Positions 16,509 to 24,090 of a DNA stretch of 64,000 nt are shown piece after piece. The translations under genes were made by a program, and so were the position numbers. Position 1 is the stretch's first letter, and every line of letters begins with the position of its first letter. The notes below the pieces were generated by a model. That model did not search any database. It saw nothing but the letters and a program-made list of their open reading frames with translations, and was not told the DNA's origin. Source of the stretch: a virus; the IMG/VR virus record IMGVR_UViG_3300036846_000743, positions 162,074 to 226,073 of that record; one strand, given 5' to 3'.

Positions 16509-17099
16509 TCAGTCGTCGTCTTCGACGCCTTCATCTTCATCTTCGTCGTCATTGCCTTCATCATCGAAGTCATCATCATCGTCAGCGTGATCGAGCACTT
16601 CCACGTCGGGCGCAAGTATCTCGACAACGCTGGCTGCCGGCGCAGGGACCGGCTGGAGAATGGGTGGGACCGGGCCGATAAAGCCATCCACGTCAACTTC
16701 AGTCTCGTCATCACTCACGAACAAGGGATAGCGGCCTTCCGGTGCTACCAGATAATGCCCGCCTCGGGATGGCAGCAAGAGATCGCCGCGAAAGGCAAAC
16801 ATCTGCCCGCCCTGCGAGCGACGTGCACGCATCGTGGTCAATAGTTCATCGAATGTGTTCAGGGTCGTGACAGTCCCTTTGCCGTAGTCGTCGGGGACAT
16901 GCACGAGGTGGCACTTGGCCGGCGGGGTCAAGAGCGACGCCCTGGCGCGTTGCAGCGCATCAGCTAGCAAGTCCAGAAGCATGATCGGGCGACTGGACAG
17001 GTAAAGTCGCAGCAGCTCGGTCATCTGATCGAGATCATCGGCACTGGATTGATCACCGTCAAGCGACGGTTCCTGGATCTGCTCTTGAGCTACGCTCAC
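16509..17099 (-). CDS. Hypothetical protein with strongly acidic C-terminal tail
   Basis: 196 residues, GTG overlapping the upstream stop (GTGA) with CGAGGAGA as SD. Residues 1-120 are folded (LLRLYLSSRPIMLLDLLADA and the segment KCHLVHVPDDYGKG). The last 35 residues are almost all Asp and Glu. Acidic C-terminal tails are typical of phage single-strand DNA-binding and related replication proteins, where the tail recruits partners, but the body here is not recognisable as an OB fold. Confidence 0.6.
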   Translation of the reverse strand: MSVAQEQIQEPSLDGDQSSADDLDQMTELLRLYLSSRPIMLLDLLADALQRARASLLTPPAKCHLVHVPDDYGKGTVTTLNTFDELLTTMRARRSQGGQMFAFRGDLLLPSRGGHYLVAPEGRYPLFVSDDETEVDVDGFIGPVPPILQPVPAPAASVVEILAPDVEVLDHADDDDDFDDEGNDDEDEDEGVEDDD

Positions 17100-17815
17100 G
17101 GGATCTTCTCCTCGGCTTCCTGGATCTTCTGTTTGATGTCGGCTGGATCGGCCGGCTTCACTTCTAGCGTCTCCATGAGCGGGGCCATGTCACCGGCCAG
17201 GATAGCCTCGCCGACTCGTTTTGTCTCCGGGCGAATCGGCAGATGAACGACCGCCGCCGTATCTTGCGGGTTAGCCGTTCGCGCTGCGAAGCCCACGTGA
17301 TAGTGGGTCCCGTCGATCCCGAAGGCCGTGATGGTTATCGTGGGGGGCCTGGGTTCCGCGATGATCGCGTTGTAGACGGCCAGGTAGTCGACGATCTCCA
17401 GCTCCTGCGCAACCGGCTGCGCATAACGGCCCCGTTTGCGATCGACCAGGCCGGTCTGCGCGATGAAGGTCCGCAGATCTTCCCAGTACTCCAGGGGCGT
17501 GGCAAGCAGCACATTCTCGACCTCATGCGGATCCGCTTTCCAGCCTGGCGGGCACATGCCGCTGAAGAATGGCCTTATGGACTGGAGTCGCATCACCGAG
17601 CAATCTGGGTCTCCGTGACGGCTGGTGAACTCAGCGACAATATCGCGATCAAGCCCGCCGTAAGTGTAGATGCATCCGACCGAGAAAAACATCCAGTCAG
17701 ACGTCATCTCCTTCCAGCTGCCCGCAGCTCGCAACGTGTCGTCACAGTGAAGCGCGATCCGGTTGGTCCGATCGACTCCTGAGATACCTTCGGGCAAGAG
17801 CGGCTTCCATCCCAT
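17096..17815 (-). CDS. Hypothetical protein
   Basis: 239 residues, ATG with CAGGAG. Contains WMFFSVGCIYTYGGLDRDIV, EVENVLLATPLEYWEDLRTF and a beta segment PTITITAFGIDGTHYHVGFA, then a helical charged C-terminus (ADIKQKIQEAEEKIP). It is translationally coupled to the acidic-tail gene downstream. No family recognised. Confidence 0.6.
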   Translation of the reverse strand: MGWKPLLPEGISGVDRTNRIALHCDDTLRAAGSWKEMTSDWMFFSVGCIYTYGGLDRDIVAEFTSRHGDPDCSVMRLQSIRPFFSGMCPPGWKADPHEVENVLLATPLEYWEDLRTFIAQTGLVDRKRGRYAQPVAQELEIVDYLAVYNAIIAEPRPPTITITAFGIDGTHYHVGFAARTANPQDTAAVVHLPIRPETKRVGEAILAGDMAPLMETLEVKPADPADIKQKIQEAEEKIP

Positions 17816-17830
17816 GAGTGATCACTCCTG

Positions 17831-18058
17831 TTAGTTCCGCTTCCGGTAAGTCAATCCCAGGTTAGTGTGCAACGCACCGCATGAACAGCGTTTGCCGCCC
17901 CCGGCAAGCGACCAGACGAACGCCTTGGTCTCCGCCTGACAGAAGGGGCAGGTGATGTAACAATGAGAACGACCGAAGGCCGAATAGACGCCTGTGCGCT
18001 GATGCACGGCGCTCTCGGTCTTCGTGTTCTGAATGTCCTTGTAAGTCGTTTTTGGCAT
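17831..18058 (-). CDS. Small zinc-ribbon protein
   Basis: 75 residues from ATG 18058, preceded by GGGGTG. CPFCQAE and, 20 residues later, CSCGALH form a CxxC...CxC pair typical of a small zinc ribbon (YITCPFCQAETKAFVW). A 24-bp palindrome (18082-18105) lies just upstream of the start. Possible nucleic-acid or protein adaptor; exact role unknown. Confidence 0.65.
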   Translation of the reverse strand: MPKTTYKDIQNTKTESAVHQRTGVYSAFGRSHCYITCPFCQAETKAFVWSLAGGGKRCSCGALHTNLGLTYRKRN

Positions 18059-18081
18059 GTACACCCCGCATGCTGGCGGCC

Positions 18082-18105
18082 GCCGGCCGGCAATTGCCGG
18101 CCGGC
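18082..18105. promoter_or_regulatory. 24-bp perfect GC palindrome
   Basis: GCCGGCCGGCAA is followed by its exact reverse complement with no loop, centred on CAATTG. It fills most of the gap between the genes at 17831-18058 and 18116-18631. There is no T-run, so it is not a classical terminator. It could be an operator for a dimeric protein, a processing hairpin in mRNA or a restriction or methylation hotspot. Confidence 0.6.
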
Positions 18106-18115
18106 ATGCTCACCA

Positions 18116-18631
18116 TCAGGACAAGCGATCGAGCATGGCCCGGATGTCTTCCTCTTTCAGCTCCGTAGTGCGGATCTCGACGTCGGTGTGCTTGACGTAA
18201 CAGGTCCAGTGAAAGTCCACCATGCCTGGCCGCTCGTGCGACACGGCACCGACCACGAGCAGCTGCTCGCATTCCACCCTGGTATTTCCGTGCTCGGGTA
18301 GTTCCGGGGTAGCATCCGAGAAGCCATCGGTAGGATATTCCTCATCCTCGAAAATGGCCTTGAGCCGCGCACGTTGCTCGGATGGAACATCGAAGTCCTT
18401 GTCATCTTCCTTGCCGGACTCGAAGTATTCCACGACATAGTCGTGATAGGTCATCTCGTAGAGTGCATCGTCCAGCTTGTGAGCTGCCCGCCAGTAACCA
18501 GCTCGATGTAGGAGCTGATCGATCATGGGCTTGCCCAGGGTCAGGGTAGCGAAGAACGGCCCGAAGGCATCTCCGCCACCGTGAACCGACAGCATCAGCC
18601 TGATCATCTTGGAGCTACGAGTCTTCGGCAT
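18116..18631 (-). CDS. Hypothetical protein
   Basis: 171 residues, ATG with GGAGG. The N-terminus MPKTRSSKMIRLMLSVHGGG is followed by an acidic central stretch (FESGKEDDKDFDVPSEQR) and a beta-rich part (VECEQLLVVGAVSHERPGMV). No family recognised. Confidence 0.6.
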   Translation of the reverse strand: MPKTRSSKMIRLMLSVHGGGDAFGPFFATLTLGKPMIDQLLHRAGYWRAAHKLDDALYEMTYHDYVVEYFESGKEDDKDFDVPSEQRARLKAIFEDEEYPTDGFSDATPELPEHGNTRVECEQLLVVGAVSHERPGMVDFHWTCYVKHTDVEIRTTELKEEDIRAMLDRLS

Positions 18632-18684
18632 CTTCTTCCTCCACGAGGAATATCAGGTCGACCTTGCTCGGGTTGGTTCCGACT

Positions 18685-19050
18685 TCACTCTGCGGCGGGC
18701 GTCGGCTCCTGGAGGACCGGCTTGTAGACGATGGCCTTCCGGCCGCTCTTGTTGCGCCGGGTGACGCCGGTATCGTACAACTTGTTCATCAGAACCAGCT
18801 CCCGGATCCGGGCCGATACCGTCTGATGCTTCGCGGCCAGGATATCCTCGATCTCCTCGCAGGTTGCCCCGTCGGGCTGCTCCGCGATCGCATCGAGGAC
18901 GATCTGGCCGAGCTGGCTCGCGACGGTCCGCATCGAGATCGCAGCCGCCCATGACGTTGGCTTTCCGACGTGCGGTGGCGTCCCATCGTAGAGGTTGTAT
19001 TCACCATCTGTGGTTACCATCGGCCGTACCTCACGAAAGACGAACTTCAT
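18685..19050 (-). CDS. Winged helix-turn-helix protein
   Basis: 121 residues from ATG 19050, overlapping the upstream stop (ATGA); ATG 19020 has a better SD (GAGG) and may be the true start. Residues 50-100 read as a winged HTH: a first helix (QIVLDAIAEQ), CEEIEDILAAKHQTVSARIR as helices two and three, then a wing ending GRKAIVYKP. This layout matches MarR/HxlR-like or ROK-like DNA-binding domains. It may regulate phage genes, but no target can be named. Confidence 0.65.
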   Translation of the reverse strand: MKFVFREVRPMVTTDGEYNLYDGTPPHVGKPTSWAAAISMRTVASQLGQIVLDAIAEQPDGATCEEIEDILAAKHQTVSARIRELVLMNKLYDTGVTRRNKSGRKAIVYKPVLQEPTPAAE

Positions 19051-19349
19051 CCACCATCGGCCTCATCATCCTCCTCCTCCTCGTCATCGTCATCATCCAC
19101 AGGAAAGATCAGGTCGGGGCGAGCCTTCGGATCAGGCTCGCCAAGCAACTCGTGCGTGCCCTCCTGGGGGTCGTAGTCATCTTGGTCGCACCAGTCATGA
19201 CTGGTGCCGTCGACTTCCTCGTAGATATCGGTGAGCCTTCCCTTGATCACCTCGTCGGTCCAGCCTTCAGGGACCGCCACGGTGAGCGTGACGGTCCGCG
19301 GGTGAAGCTGCTGAAACTGGATCTGGACCAGCCGTGTCGGTCTAGCCAT
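19047..19349 (-). CDS. Small protein with acidic tail, paralogue A
   Basis: 100 residues from ATG 19349, which follows GAGGAGA. It shares with the next upstream gene (19342-19662) the pattern V-x-L-x-VAVPEGWTDEVIKGRL, a later GTHELLGEPDPKA block and similar length, so the two are tandem duplicates. The last 15 residues are Asp/Glu only (DDDDDEEEEDDEADGG). No named family. Confidence 0.6.
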   Translation of the reverse strand: MARPTRLVQIQFQQLHPRTVTLTVAVPEGWTDEVIKGRLTDIYEEVDGTSHDWCDQDDYDPQEGTHELLGEPDPKARPDLIFPVDDDDDEEEEDDEADGG

Positions 19350-19662
19350 CTGCAATCTCCTCGTGATCGAAGGTCACGTCGGCCTGGGGCTTGGCCTCGC
19401 CCAGTAACTGATGGTCGCCTTCTCCGTCAGTCATGGCCTCTTCGTCCTCCCAGAGCCCTGCAAACTCCGCGTACGGCGCAGCTTGCTGGTAGATGGTAGA
19501 CAGTCGGGCCTTGACCTGATCGTCGGTCCATGTGGCGGGAACCGCCACATTGAGTCTGGCGAATTGCGGGACCCACCGCTGGAGGCGAATCGCGACCAGT
19601 CGCCGCTCGATCTTGGGCTTCTTGCCCTTCTTCTTGTCTTTCTTCTTGCTGTTCTTCCCCAA
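19342..19662 (-). CDS. Small protein, paralogue B with Lys-rich N-terminus
   Basis: 106 residues from a TTG at 19662, with AAGGAG 9-10 bases before. An ATG closer to that site is out of frame; similarity to paralogue A (NVAVPATWTDDQVKARLSTI and GDHQLLGEAKPQA) fixes the reading frame. The N-terminus is a basic tract (KKKDKKKGKKPK), the opposite charge of the tail of paralogue A. Function unknown. Confidence 0.6.
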   Translation of the reverse strand: MGKNSKKKDKKKGKKPKIERRLVAIRLQRWVPQFARLNVAVPATWTDDQVKARLSTIYQQAAPYAEFAGLWEDEEAMTDGEGDHQLLGEAKPQADVTFDHEEIADG

Positions 19663-19680
19663 TGCACATTCTCCTTGTCG

Positions 19681-20100
19681 TTAGTCGAGCATGTGCACCC
19701 CGCACCTTTCACCATCGAGCAGCCGCTCCGAGAGCTGCACGAACCCTTTGCTCCGGGGTGATCCGCTCTGATCTGCGGAATTGAAGAGAAAGATCGGGTG
19801 CTTTTCGCAGATATCCAGGAACCGAGTGATGAAGTGGATCGCCACACGTTCACTGACGTGCTGGATATCACGACGACCAGGGTGCCGGTATGTATGCACC
19901 TCCCAGTAGTAAGTCGTGGCCTGACCACCACGTACCCGGAACTTGAAAGACAGCTCGCGCTGATAGCCATACTGGTCGAGTATCTGAACTTCGAGCTTGG
20001 GCACGGCCCCGTCTTTCCCGGGTACGTGCTCGACGTTGTAGATCACGGTCGCCTGCTCGAACTCGTAGAACTTGCGCTCGGTAGGTAAGTCGTCTCTCAC
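19681..20100 (-). CDS. Hypothetical protein
   Basis: 139 residues, GTG overlapping the stop of the Topo Mini-A gene (GTGA). Beta-rich with VPKLEVQILDQYGYQRELSF and GGQATTYYWEVHTYRHPG, and a C-terminal helix VAIHFITRFLDICEKHPIFL. Coupling to the topoisomerase-like gene hints at joint expression. No family recognised. Confidence 0.6.
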   Translation of the reverse strand: MRDDLPTERKFYEFEQATVIYNVEHVPGKDGAVPKLEVQILDQYGYQRELSFKFRVRGGQATTYYWEVHTYRHPGRRDIQHVSERVAIHFITRFLDICEKHPIFLFNSADQSGSPRSKGFVQLSERLLDGERCGVHMLD

Positions 20101-21029
20101 TCATCCTCCTCCTCTTCATCTTCGTCTTCGTAGTTATCCAGAGTGTCGCTAATGGTCTCCCAGTTCTTGGCAGCCTTGCCCAGGCGCGCCTTGGCGTCCT
20201 CCTCGCGCGTCATGGCCTCGGCCCAGGTGGCATCGTCGCGGTGGTTGCCGATGGCATCCTGGATCAACGTCACAAGTACGGCCGGGTCCAGAGCGTCAAG
20301 CTCCCACGACTCATCGCCGTGGAGCGCCTGATAGCCCACGAACCGGGCATCAGTCACCTTGGCCGGGTTAGGCGGCGGATGGTACTGCTGGACCTGGTCC
20401 ATGTTTAGGGCTAGCCGCTTGAACTCGACGTTCACTCCGAAGATCTTGAGCCGATCCACGATGTCCCGGGACATGTCAATCCCGGACGGATCGTGATCGC
20501 CCAGATGCAGGATCAGGATCTTCTGCCCGTCGCGCTTCCACTTCTTGAGCCTCATCGCAGCCGACCAGACTTCACTGATCGATGTATAGCCGCGGCAGCT
20601 GAAGTAAGGGACATCGAGCGGCTCGCAAGCCGACTCCAAGATGCCCACCAGCGCATCCTTCTCGATCCAGACTTCGATGCGGTAGTCCTGATCTTCCCAC
20701 TTATCGTAGGCGAACGAGGAAGCTGCCGACTTGATGATGTCGGCCGGGGAATCCCAGTGAGAGTTGCTTCGTAGATTGCGCGTGCGATCCGTGATCGCTT
20801 CCCAGTCGATCAATCCCAACAAGCGACCATCAGCGATGGTATCACCGAGCTTCTTGTATTCGGTGTCCTTATTGGGGATCAATCCACGCGCGACAAACTG
20901 ATAATAAAGTTGGCGAAGAGTCAAGTCGAATCCTTGCGCCTGATACTCGTCAATGATCTCATTCGCCTTACTGATGACGTTGAGACGATCTTGAGATAGT
21001 CTCTTCGTGATATACCGTATCTTCGGCAA
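20097..21029 (-). CDS. Topo Mini-A / Spo11-like DNA-cleaving protein
   Basis: 310 residues from a TTG preceded by GGAAGGA. The N-terminal winged-helix has LTLRQLYYQF, matching the RxxYY catalytic-tyrosine motif of Topo VI A subunits and Spo11 (Tyr42/43). A Toprim domain follows: VWIEKDALVGIL (Glu123) and ILHLGDHDPSGID (Asp178, Asp180, the DxD). This pair cuts DNA by a 5'-phosphotyrosine link. No B (ATPase) subunit is present, as in the Topo Mini-A group known from mobile elements and phages. The tail is EDEDEEEEDE. Role unknown: perhaps recombination or genome processing. Confidence 0.75.
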   Translation of the reverse strand: MPKIRYITKRLSQDRLNVISKANEIIDEYQAQGFDLTLRQLYYQFVARGLIPNKDTEYKKLGDTIADGRLLGLIDWEAITDRTRNLRSNSHWDSPADIIKSAASSFAYDKWEDQDYRIEVWIEKDALVGILESACEPLDVPYFSCRGYTSISEVWSAAMRLKKWKRDGQKILILHLGDHDPSGIDMSRDIVDRLKIFGVNVEFKRLALNMDQVQQYHPPPNPAKVTDARFVGYQALHGDESWELDALDPAVLVTLIQDAIGNHRDDATWAEAMTREEDAKARLGKAAKNWETISDTLDNYEDEDEEEEDE

Positions 21030-21168
21030 AGCTGTGGTCCTTCCAGGCTATGGCCACGGCTGTCTCGTCCGCGTACTTGGGTTTCCAAGCCGGACGTGTA
21101 TGGACCCTCGAGTTTCTGTAGCGGCGCTTGGCCGCGACCGGAAGCCCCATACATCGTTTCTCCGACAA
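20968..21168 (-). CDS. Possible small basic protein overlapping the Topo Mini-A start
   Basis: 66 residues from a TTG with AAAGAAGGG upstream; an in-frame ATG (MGLPVAAKRRYRNSRV) is six codons later. It overlaps the first 62 bases of the Topo Mini-A gene in another frame. The composition is protein-like (PAWKPKYADETAVAIAWKDH), but the overlap is long, so this is tentative. Confidence 0.35.
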   Translation of the reverse strand: MSEKRCMGLPVAAKRRYRNSRVHTRPAWKPKYADETAVAIAWKDHSFAEDTVYHEETISRSSQRHQ

Positions 21169-21224
21169 GACCCTTCTTTCGGCGACCGTCCAGCCAAACG
21201 GCCAGACAGTGTAAACGAGTTGCT

Positions 21225-21512
21225 TCAGATCTTCGTGGACTTCTTCGACACGCCTACCTCCTTTCTGCTTTCACCGGCAAGCAGCCGCAGAACATGGGTC
21301 TGGCTAATGTGGTATTTCCTCGCCAATGCCGCCTGCTTCCCGCGAACCGGATCGGCAGCATACTCAGCGCGCAACGCAGCAACCTGCGCATCGTCGAGTT
21401 TCACCATCGGATGCTTTTCTCCGCGCAGGCCGGGCCCGCCACCACGAACAAACGGGCTAGCCTCATCAGCGATATCGCTGATCGTCTGCCGTTTCGCCTT
21501 TGCTCTCGACAT
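21225..21512 (-). CDS. Helix-turn-helix protein
   Basis: 95 residues, ATG after GGAG. The second half reads VKLDDAQVAALRAEYAADPV and then QAALARKYHISQTHVLRLLA, a Hin-recombinase-type helix-turn-helix as found in resolvases and HNH-associated DNA-binding modules. A basic tail follows (GESRKEVGVSKKSTKI). It lacks a catalytic domain, so it may be a small regulator or a detached homing-endonuclease module. Confidence 0.65.
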   Translation of the reverse strand: MSRAKAKRQTISDIADEASPFVRGGGPGLRGEKHPMVKLDDAQVAALRAEYAADPVRGKQAALARKYHISQTHVLRLLAGESRKEVGVSKKSTKI

Positions 21513-21515
21513 CGC

Positions 21516-21746
21516 TCAGATCTCCAGGATGTCTTCCCTGACGAACTTCGCCAGGAACGCGGCTGCATTGATAATTCTCTCCTGCCTGTCCTGCGAAGTT
21601 CTGCTGAACCAGCGGGAAGCAGCAGCAGTAGTCTTGCCCGAAAGGGCACTGTCAATCTGCTCGACAGCTTCGACCAGCATTGTGTACTCCGTATGCGTGA
21701 TGTTGAACATCACATCCGCACTCTCTCCGATAGCGGGTGCTTCCAT
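21516..21746 (-). CDS. Small helical protein, tandem paralogue 1
   Basis: 76 residues from ATG 21746 with AAGGAG. It aligns along its whole length with the next upstream gene: THTEYTMLVEAVEQIDSALS, a W-[FL]-S block and RIINAAAFLAKFVREDI here, against TRDEYEKLIEATDLVYSTVR and KIIKAAAFLARFAKENI there. Only two bases separate the two. Recent tandem duplication of an unknown small helical protein. Confidence 0.65.
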   Translation of the reverse strand: MEAPAIGESADVMFNITHTEYTMLVEAVEQIDSALSGKTTAAASRWFSRTSQDRQERIINAAAFLAKFVREDILEI

Positions 21747-21748
21747 AG

Positions 21749-21958
21749 TTACTCCTTGGGCCCGGTGATATTCTCCTTGGCGAATCTCGCCAGGAACGCA
21801 GCTGCTTTGATGATCTTCACCTGATCGACATACCTGCTGTCGCTGAGCCAACGCATGATTGTCTGGGCGTCGTTGTTCCGGACAGTACTGTAAACTAGGT
21901 CAGTAGCTTCGATCAGCTTCTCATACTCATCTCGTGTGAGTTCGAGCTGTATCTTCAT
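21749..21958 (-). CDS. Small helical protein, tandem paralogue 2
   Basis: 69 residues; the ATG overlaps the upstream stop as TGATG. This copy begins directly with the beta-like MKIQLELTRDEYEKLIEA and lacks the 12-residue N-terminal extension of paralogue 1. Charged helices and a conserved IMRWLSDS segment. Function unknown. Confidence 0.65.
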   Translation of the reverse strand: MKIQLELTRDEYEKLIEATDLVYSTVRNNDAQTIMRWLSDSRYVDQVKIIKAAAFLARFAKENITGPKE

Positions 21959-22326
21959 CAGTTGTCCAGGGTCGGGGGCCTGTATGGTTGTTCCTCGGGC
22001 TCTCGTTCGAGTGCTTCATTCACCTCCTTTAATGCCGCTTCCTTCACCTTCCTGCCGTTTGCGAATTGTTCGACCCATTTCTGGTACGCCTGGACGGAGC
22101 CGTGGCAGGCAGCCGGGACTTCGTTGTGGAAGTAGGCACAGAAGGCCGGCAGGTTTTCCAGGTTCTCGTCGTCGGCACGTCCGATGACGATGAACACGTC
22201 ACGATGACAGATCAATGCTTCGAGGAAACCACCTTCCTCGACTGGCCAGCCTTCGTCGACGTAATTCCTGATCGTGACCATCATGCGGTCCGGGACGTAG
22301 TACTTACGGAACCTGTACTCTGCCAT
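21958..22326 (-). CDS. Hypothetical protein
   Basis: 122 residues from ATG 22326, overlapping the upstream stop (TGATG). MAEYRFRKYYVPDRMMVTIR, then WPVEEGGFLEALICHRDVFI and a helix GSVQAYQKWVEQFANGRKVK. A phage-type small protein, alternating strand and helix. No family recognised. Confidence 0.6.
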   Translation of the reverse strand: MAEYRFRKYYVPDRMMVTIRNYVDEGWPVEEGGFLEALICHRDVFIVIGRADDENLENLPAFCAYFHNEVPAACHGSVQAYQKWVEQFANGRKVKEAALKEVNEALEREPEEQPYRPPTLDN

Positions 22327-22589
22327 CAAGGTCGCCTCTTGTTGATGTTGATACCGATCGGGACGAAGTCCAGGACATAGAGATGAAAGATGTCCTGTTC
22401 GTCGACCAAGTCCTCGACCGGCGGGAAGAACTGGATGGCCCACTTGCCGGGATAGCGATCCCGGAAGACTTCCCATGCTTCGCGCCAGGAAAGCGAACCG
22501 TAATTCTCACGGCGGATGCGAATGTAGAGCACTTCGCCGAGATCCGTCGTGACTGGGCCCATCTCCTGGACGAACGCGAAGTTGACCAT
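22326..22589 (-). CDS. Hypothetical protein
   Basis: 87 residues, ATG after GAGGAG. It ends IGININKRRP and its stop overlaps the next gene. Aromatic-rich (SWREAWEVFRDRYPGKWAIQ). No family recognised. Confidence 0.55.
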   Translation of the reverse strand: MVNFAFVQEMGPVTTDLGEVLYIRIRRENYGSLSWREAWEVFRDRYPGKWAIQFFPPVEDLVDEQDIFHLYVLDFVPIGININKRRP

Positions 22590-22598
22590 GAAAGCTCC

Positions 22599-22880
22599 TC
22601 ATACTTCATAAGGAACCACATAAGCGATGTAGCGACCCTCGAAACCAGGAACCTCAAGAGTCTGATACGCTTTGGTGCAGTAAAGCTCTTGAAGGGCGTC
22701 GTAGGCTTCCTGATGTTCCTCGTTCTCGGGCTTCTGCCAGTCTTCTTCGGTCTCGTGCACCCGGAACATCTCCAGGTGATGACTGACGCCGAGGATCTCG
22801 ATCGTGCCCAGAAGCCGGCTACCGTCCTTCTCCTCGGAAACGTCCCTGGGCTCCTGGATAACCTTGAGTCTGATCCTCAT
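22599..22880 (-). CDS. Hypothetical protein
   Basis: 93 residues, ATG with GAGGAG, overlapping the upstream stop (ATGA). Two strand-like ends (MRIRLKVIQ and GRYIAYVVPYEV) flank an acidic middle (VHETEEDWQKPENEEHQEAY). No family recognised. Confidence 0.55.
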   Translation of the reverse strand: MRIRLKVIQEPRDVSEEKDGSRLLGTIEILGVSHHLEMFRVHETEEDWQKPENEEHQEAYDALQELYCTKAYQTLEVPGFEGRYIAYVVPYEV

Positions 22881-23638
22881 GACAGCTCCTCACTGAGCAT
22901 CTCCTCGATATGGTTCTTGGCCTCGGTAAACTGATCATCGGCGTAAGCAAAAGACTGAGCAGCACGCTGAAGTCGTTCGGTCGCTGAATTGCGCCGTTCC
23001 TCGAATTCGCGCAGATAAGCGGCAGCAGCTTCTTCTCGCGAACCAGCACCTCCTTCTTCGATAAAGGTCCTGGTTCGCTTCTCGATCTCGCGGCCACTGC
23101 CGAGCTTGTAGGTTATCTTGCCGCCGCCCTGCTTGACGATCTTGCCTTCGGCGAACTTGTATTTACCGTCTTCGTCGCGAAAGACCCGGTAGACGCAGTC
23201 GGATTCGATCCGGGGATGCATGACTTTCTTAGCTGGGTCCCGCGGCGGCGGCCCATCGACTTCGCCCGGCTCGTCGAGCAGGAGCGTATGCTTCAAACTA
23301 ACTAATTCAAGCGGGAATTCGGTCTGTAAGTGACTGTAGATCTCAAGAGCGATCTCTTCCCACTTCGCCCTGGTCATGCGCCCTTCTGCGAGGGCTTTCT
23401 GCCTGCACCCACTGCCATCGTCAGTCGGGTAAATGGCGATCTCCGTCGCCCCGTAGTAGCGACCAGCACCGATGCCTCCCCAGTGCTTGGAGCCGCCGAC
23501 GTGGATGAGCTGAACCTTGATTCGCCCCTTCTTGGGATGCGTGATCGTGTTCTGGACCAGAACCGAGCGACGGCCACAACCATAGTCGCAGCCATTCTCA
23601 TGCTGTGGCCGGACGATCTGCTCGTCTGCATACCTCAT
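22877..23638 (-). CDS. Hypothetical protein with Cys motif and helical tail
   Basis: 253 residues, ATG after GGAAGGA and overlapping the upstream stop. NGCDYGCGRRSVLVQN near the N-terminus and GSGCRQKALAE are possible metal ligands. A central part (ESDCVYRVFRDEDGKYKFAE) is beta-rich and the C-terminal 70 residues are helical (EEAAAAYLREFEERRNSATE). I do not recognise the family. Confidence 0.6.
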   Translation of the reverse strand: MRYADEQIVRPQHENGCDYGCGRRSVLVQNTITHPKKGRIKVQLIHVGGSKHWGGIGAGRYYGATEIAIYPTDDGSGCRQKALAEGRMTRAKWEEIALEIYSHLQTEFPLELVSLKHTLLLDEPGEVDGPPPRDPAKKVMHPRIESDCVYRVFRDEDGKYKFAEGKIVKQGGGKITYKLGSGREIEKRTRTFIEEGGAGSREEAAAAYLREFEERRNSATERLQRAAQSFAYADDQFTEAKNHIEEMLSEELS

Positions 23639-24090
23639 GGACTTTCCTTCCGCCGAGGTCCCTCCAACTGTAAGTGTTGCTCATTGAGAATTTGGAAGAC
23701 AGTCCGGTCGCCGTCCAGGAGGAGATACGGCAGCATGACTTCGTCAACAGTTACCAGCCCTGCTTCCACAAGTGCCATCTGCACTTCGACCCAATTGAGC
23801 AAGATCCGCCAGGCCACACGAGTAGCATGCTCCCGCGTGGCCTGGCTGTTCGTGACCTTGCGACGTTTACGATGTTGCTGGAGTGTACGCTCCACGCCGT
23901 CGATATTTGCGGGCAGTCGGAATGGCCGGTCGCCATGCCGGGTCGCGATCGTGAACGAGAGCCCGCTGGGCTGACGATCTTGACCGTACTCGACCAGGAT
24001 CCTCGATGCACCGTGCGCGCTCAGGACCTTACTGATCTGACCGACAGTGCGATCAGCACTGATCGAAGTGGTGTAGTTCAGGAGCGGCAT
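23635..24090 (-). CDS. Conserved phage/bacterial protein of unknown function
   Basis: 151 residues, ATG after GGAGGATCC. The N-terminus MPLLNYTTSISADRTVGQIS, the strand pair SRILVEYGQDRQPSGLSFTI and the C-terminal block WVEVQMALVEAGLVTVDEVM followed by LPYLLLDG match a small family common in phages and actinobacteria. No role is established for it to my knowledge. Confidence 0.7.
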   Translation of the reverse strand: MPLLNYTTSISADRTVGQISKVLSAHGASRILVEYGQDRQPSGLSFTIATRHGDRPFRLPANIDGVERTLQQHRKRRKVTNSQATREHATRVAWRILLNWVEVQMALVEAGLVTVDEVMLPYLLLDGDRTVFQILNEQHLQLEGPRRKESP

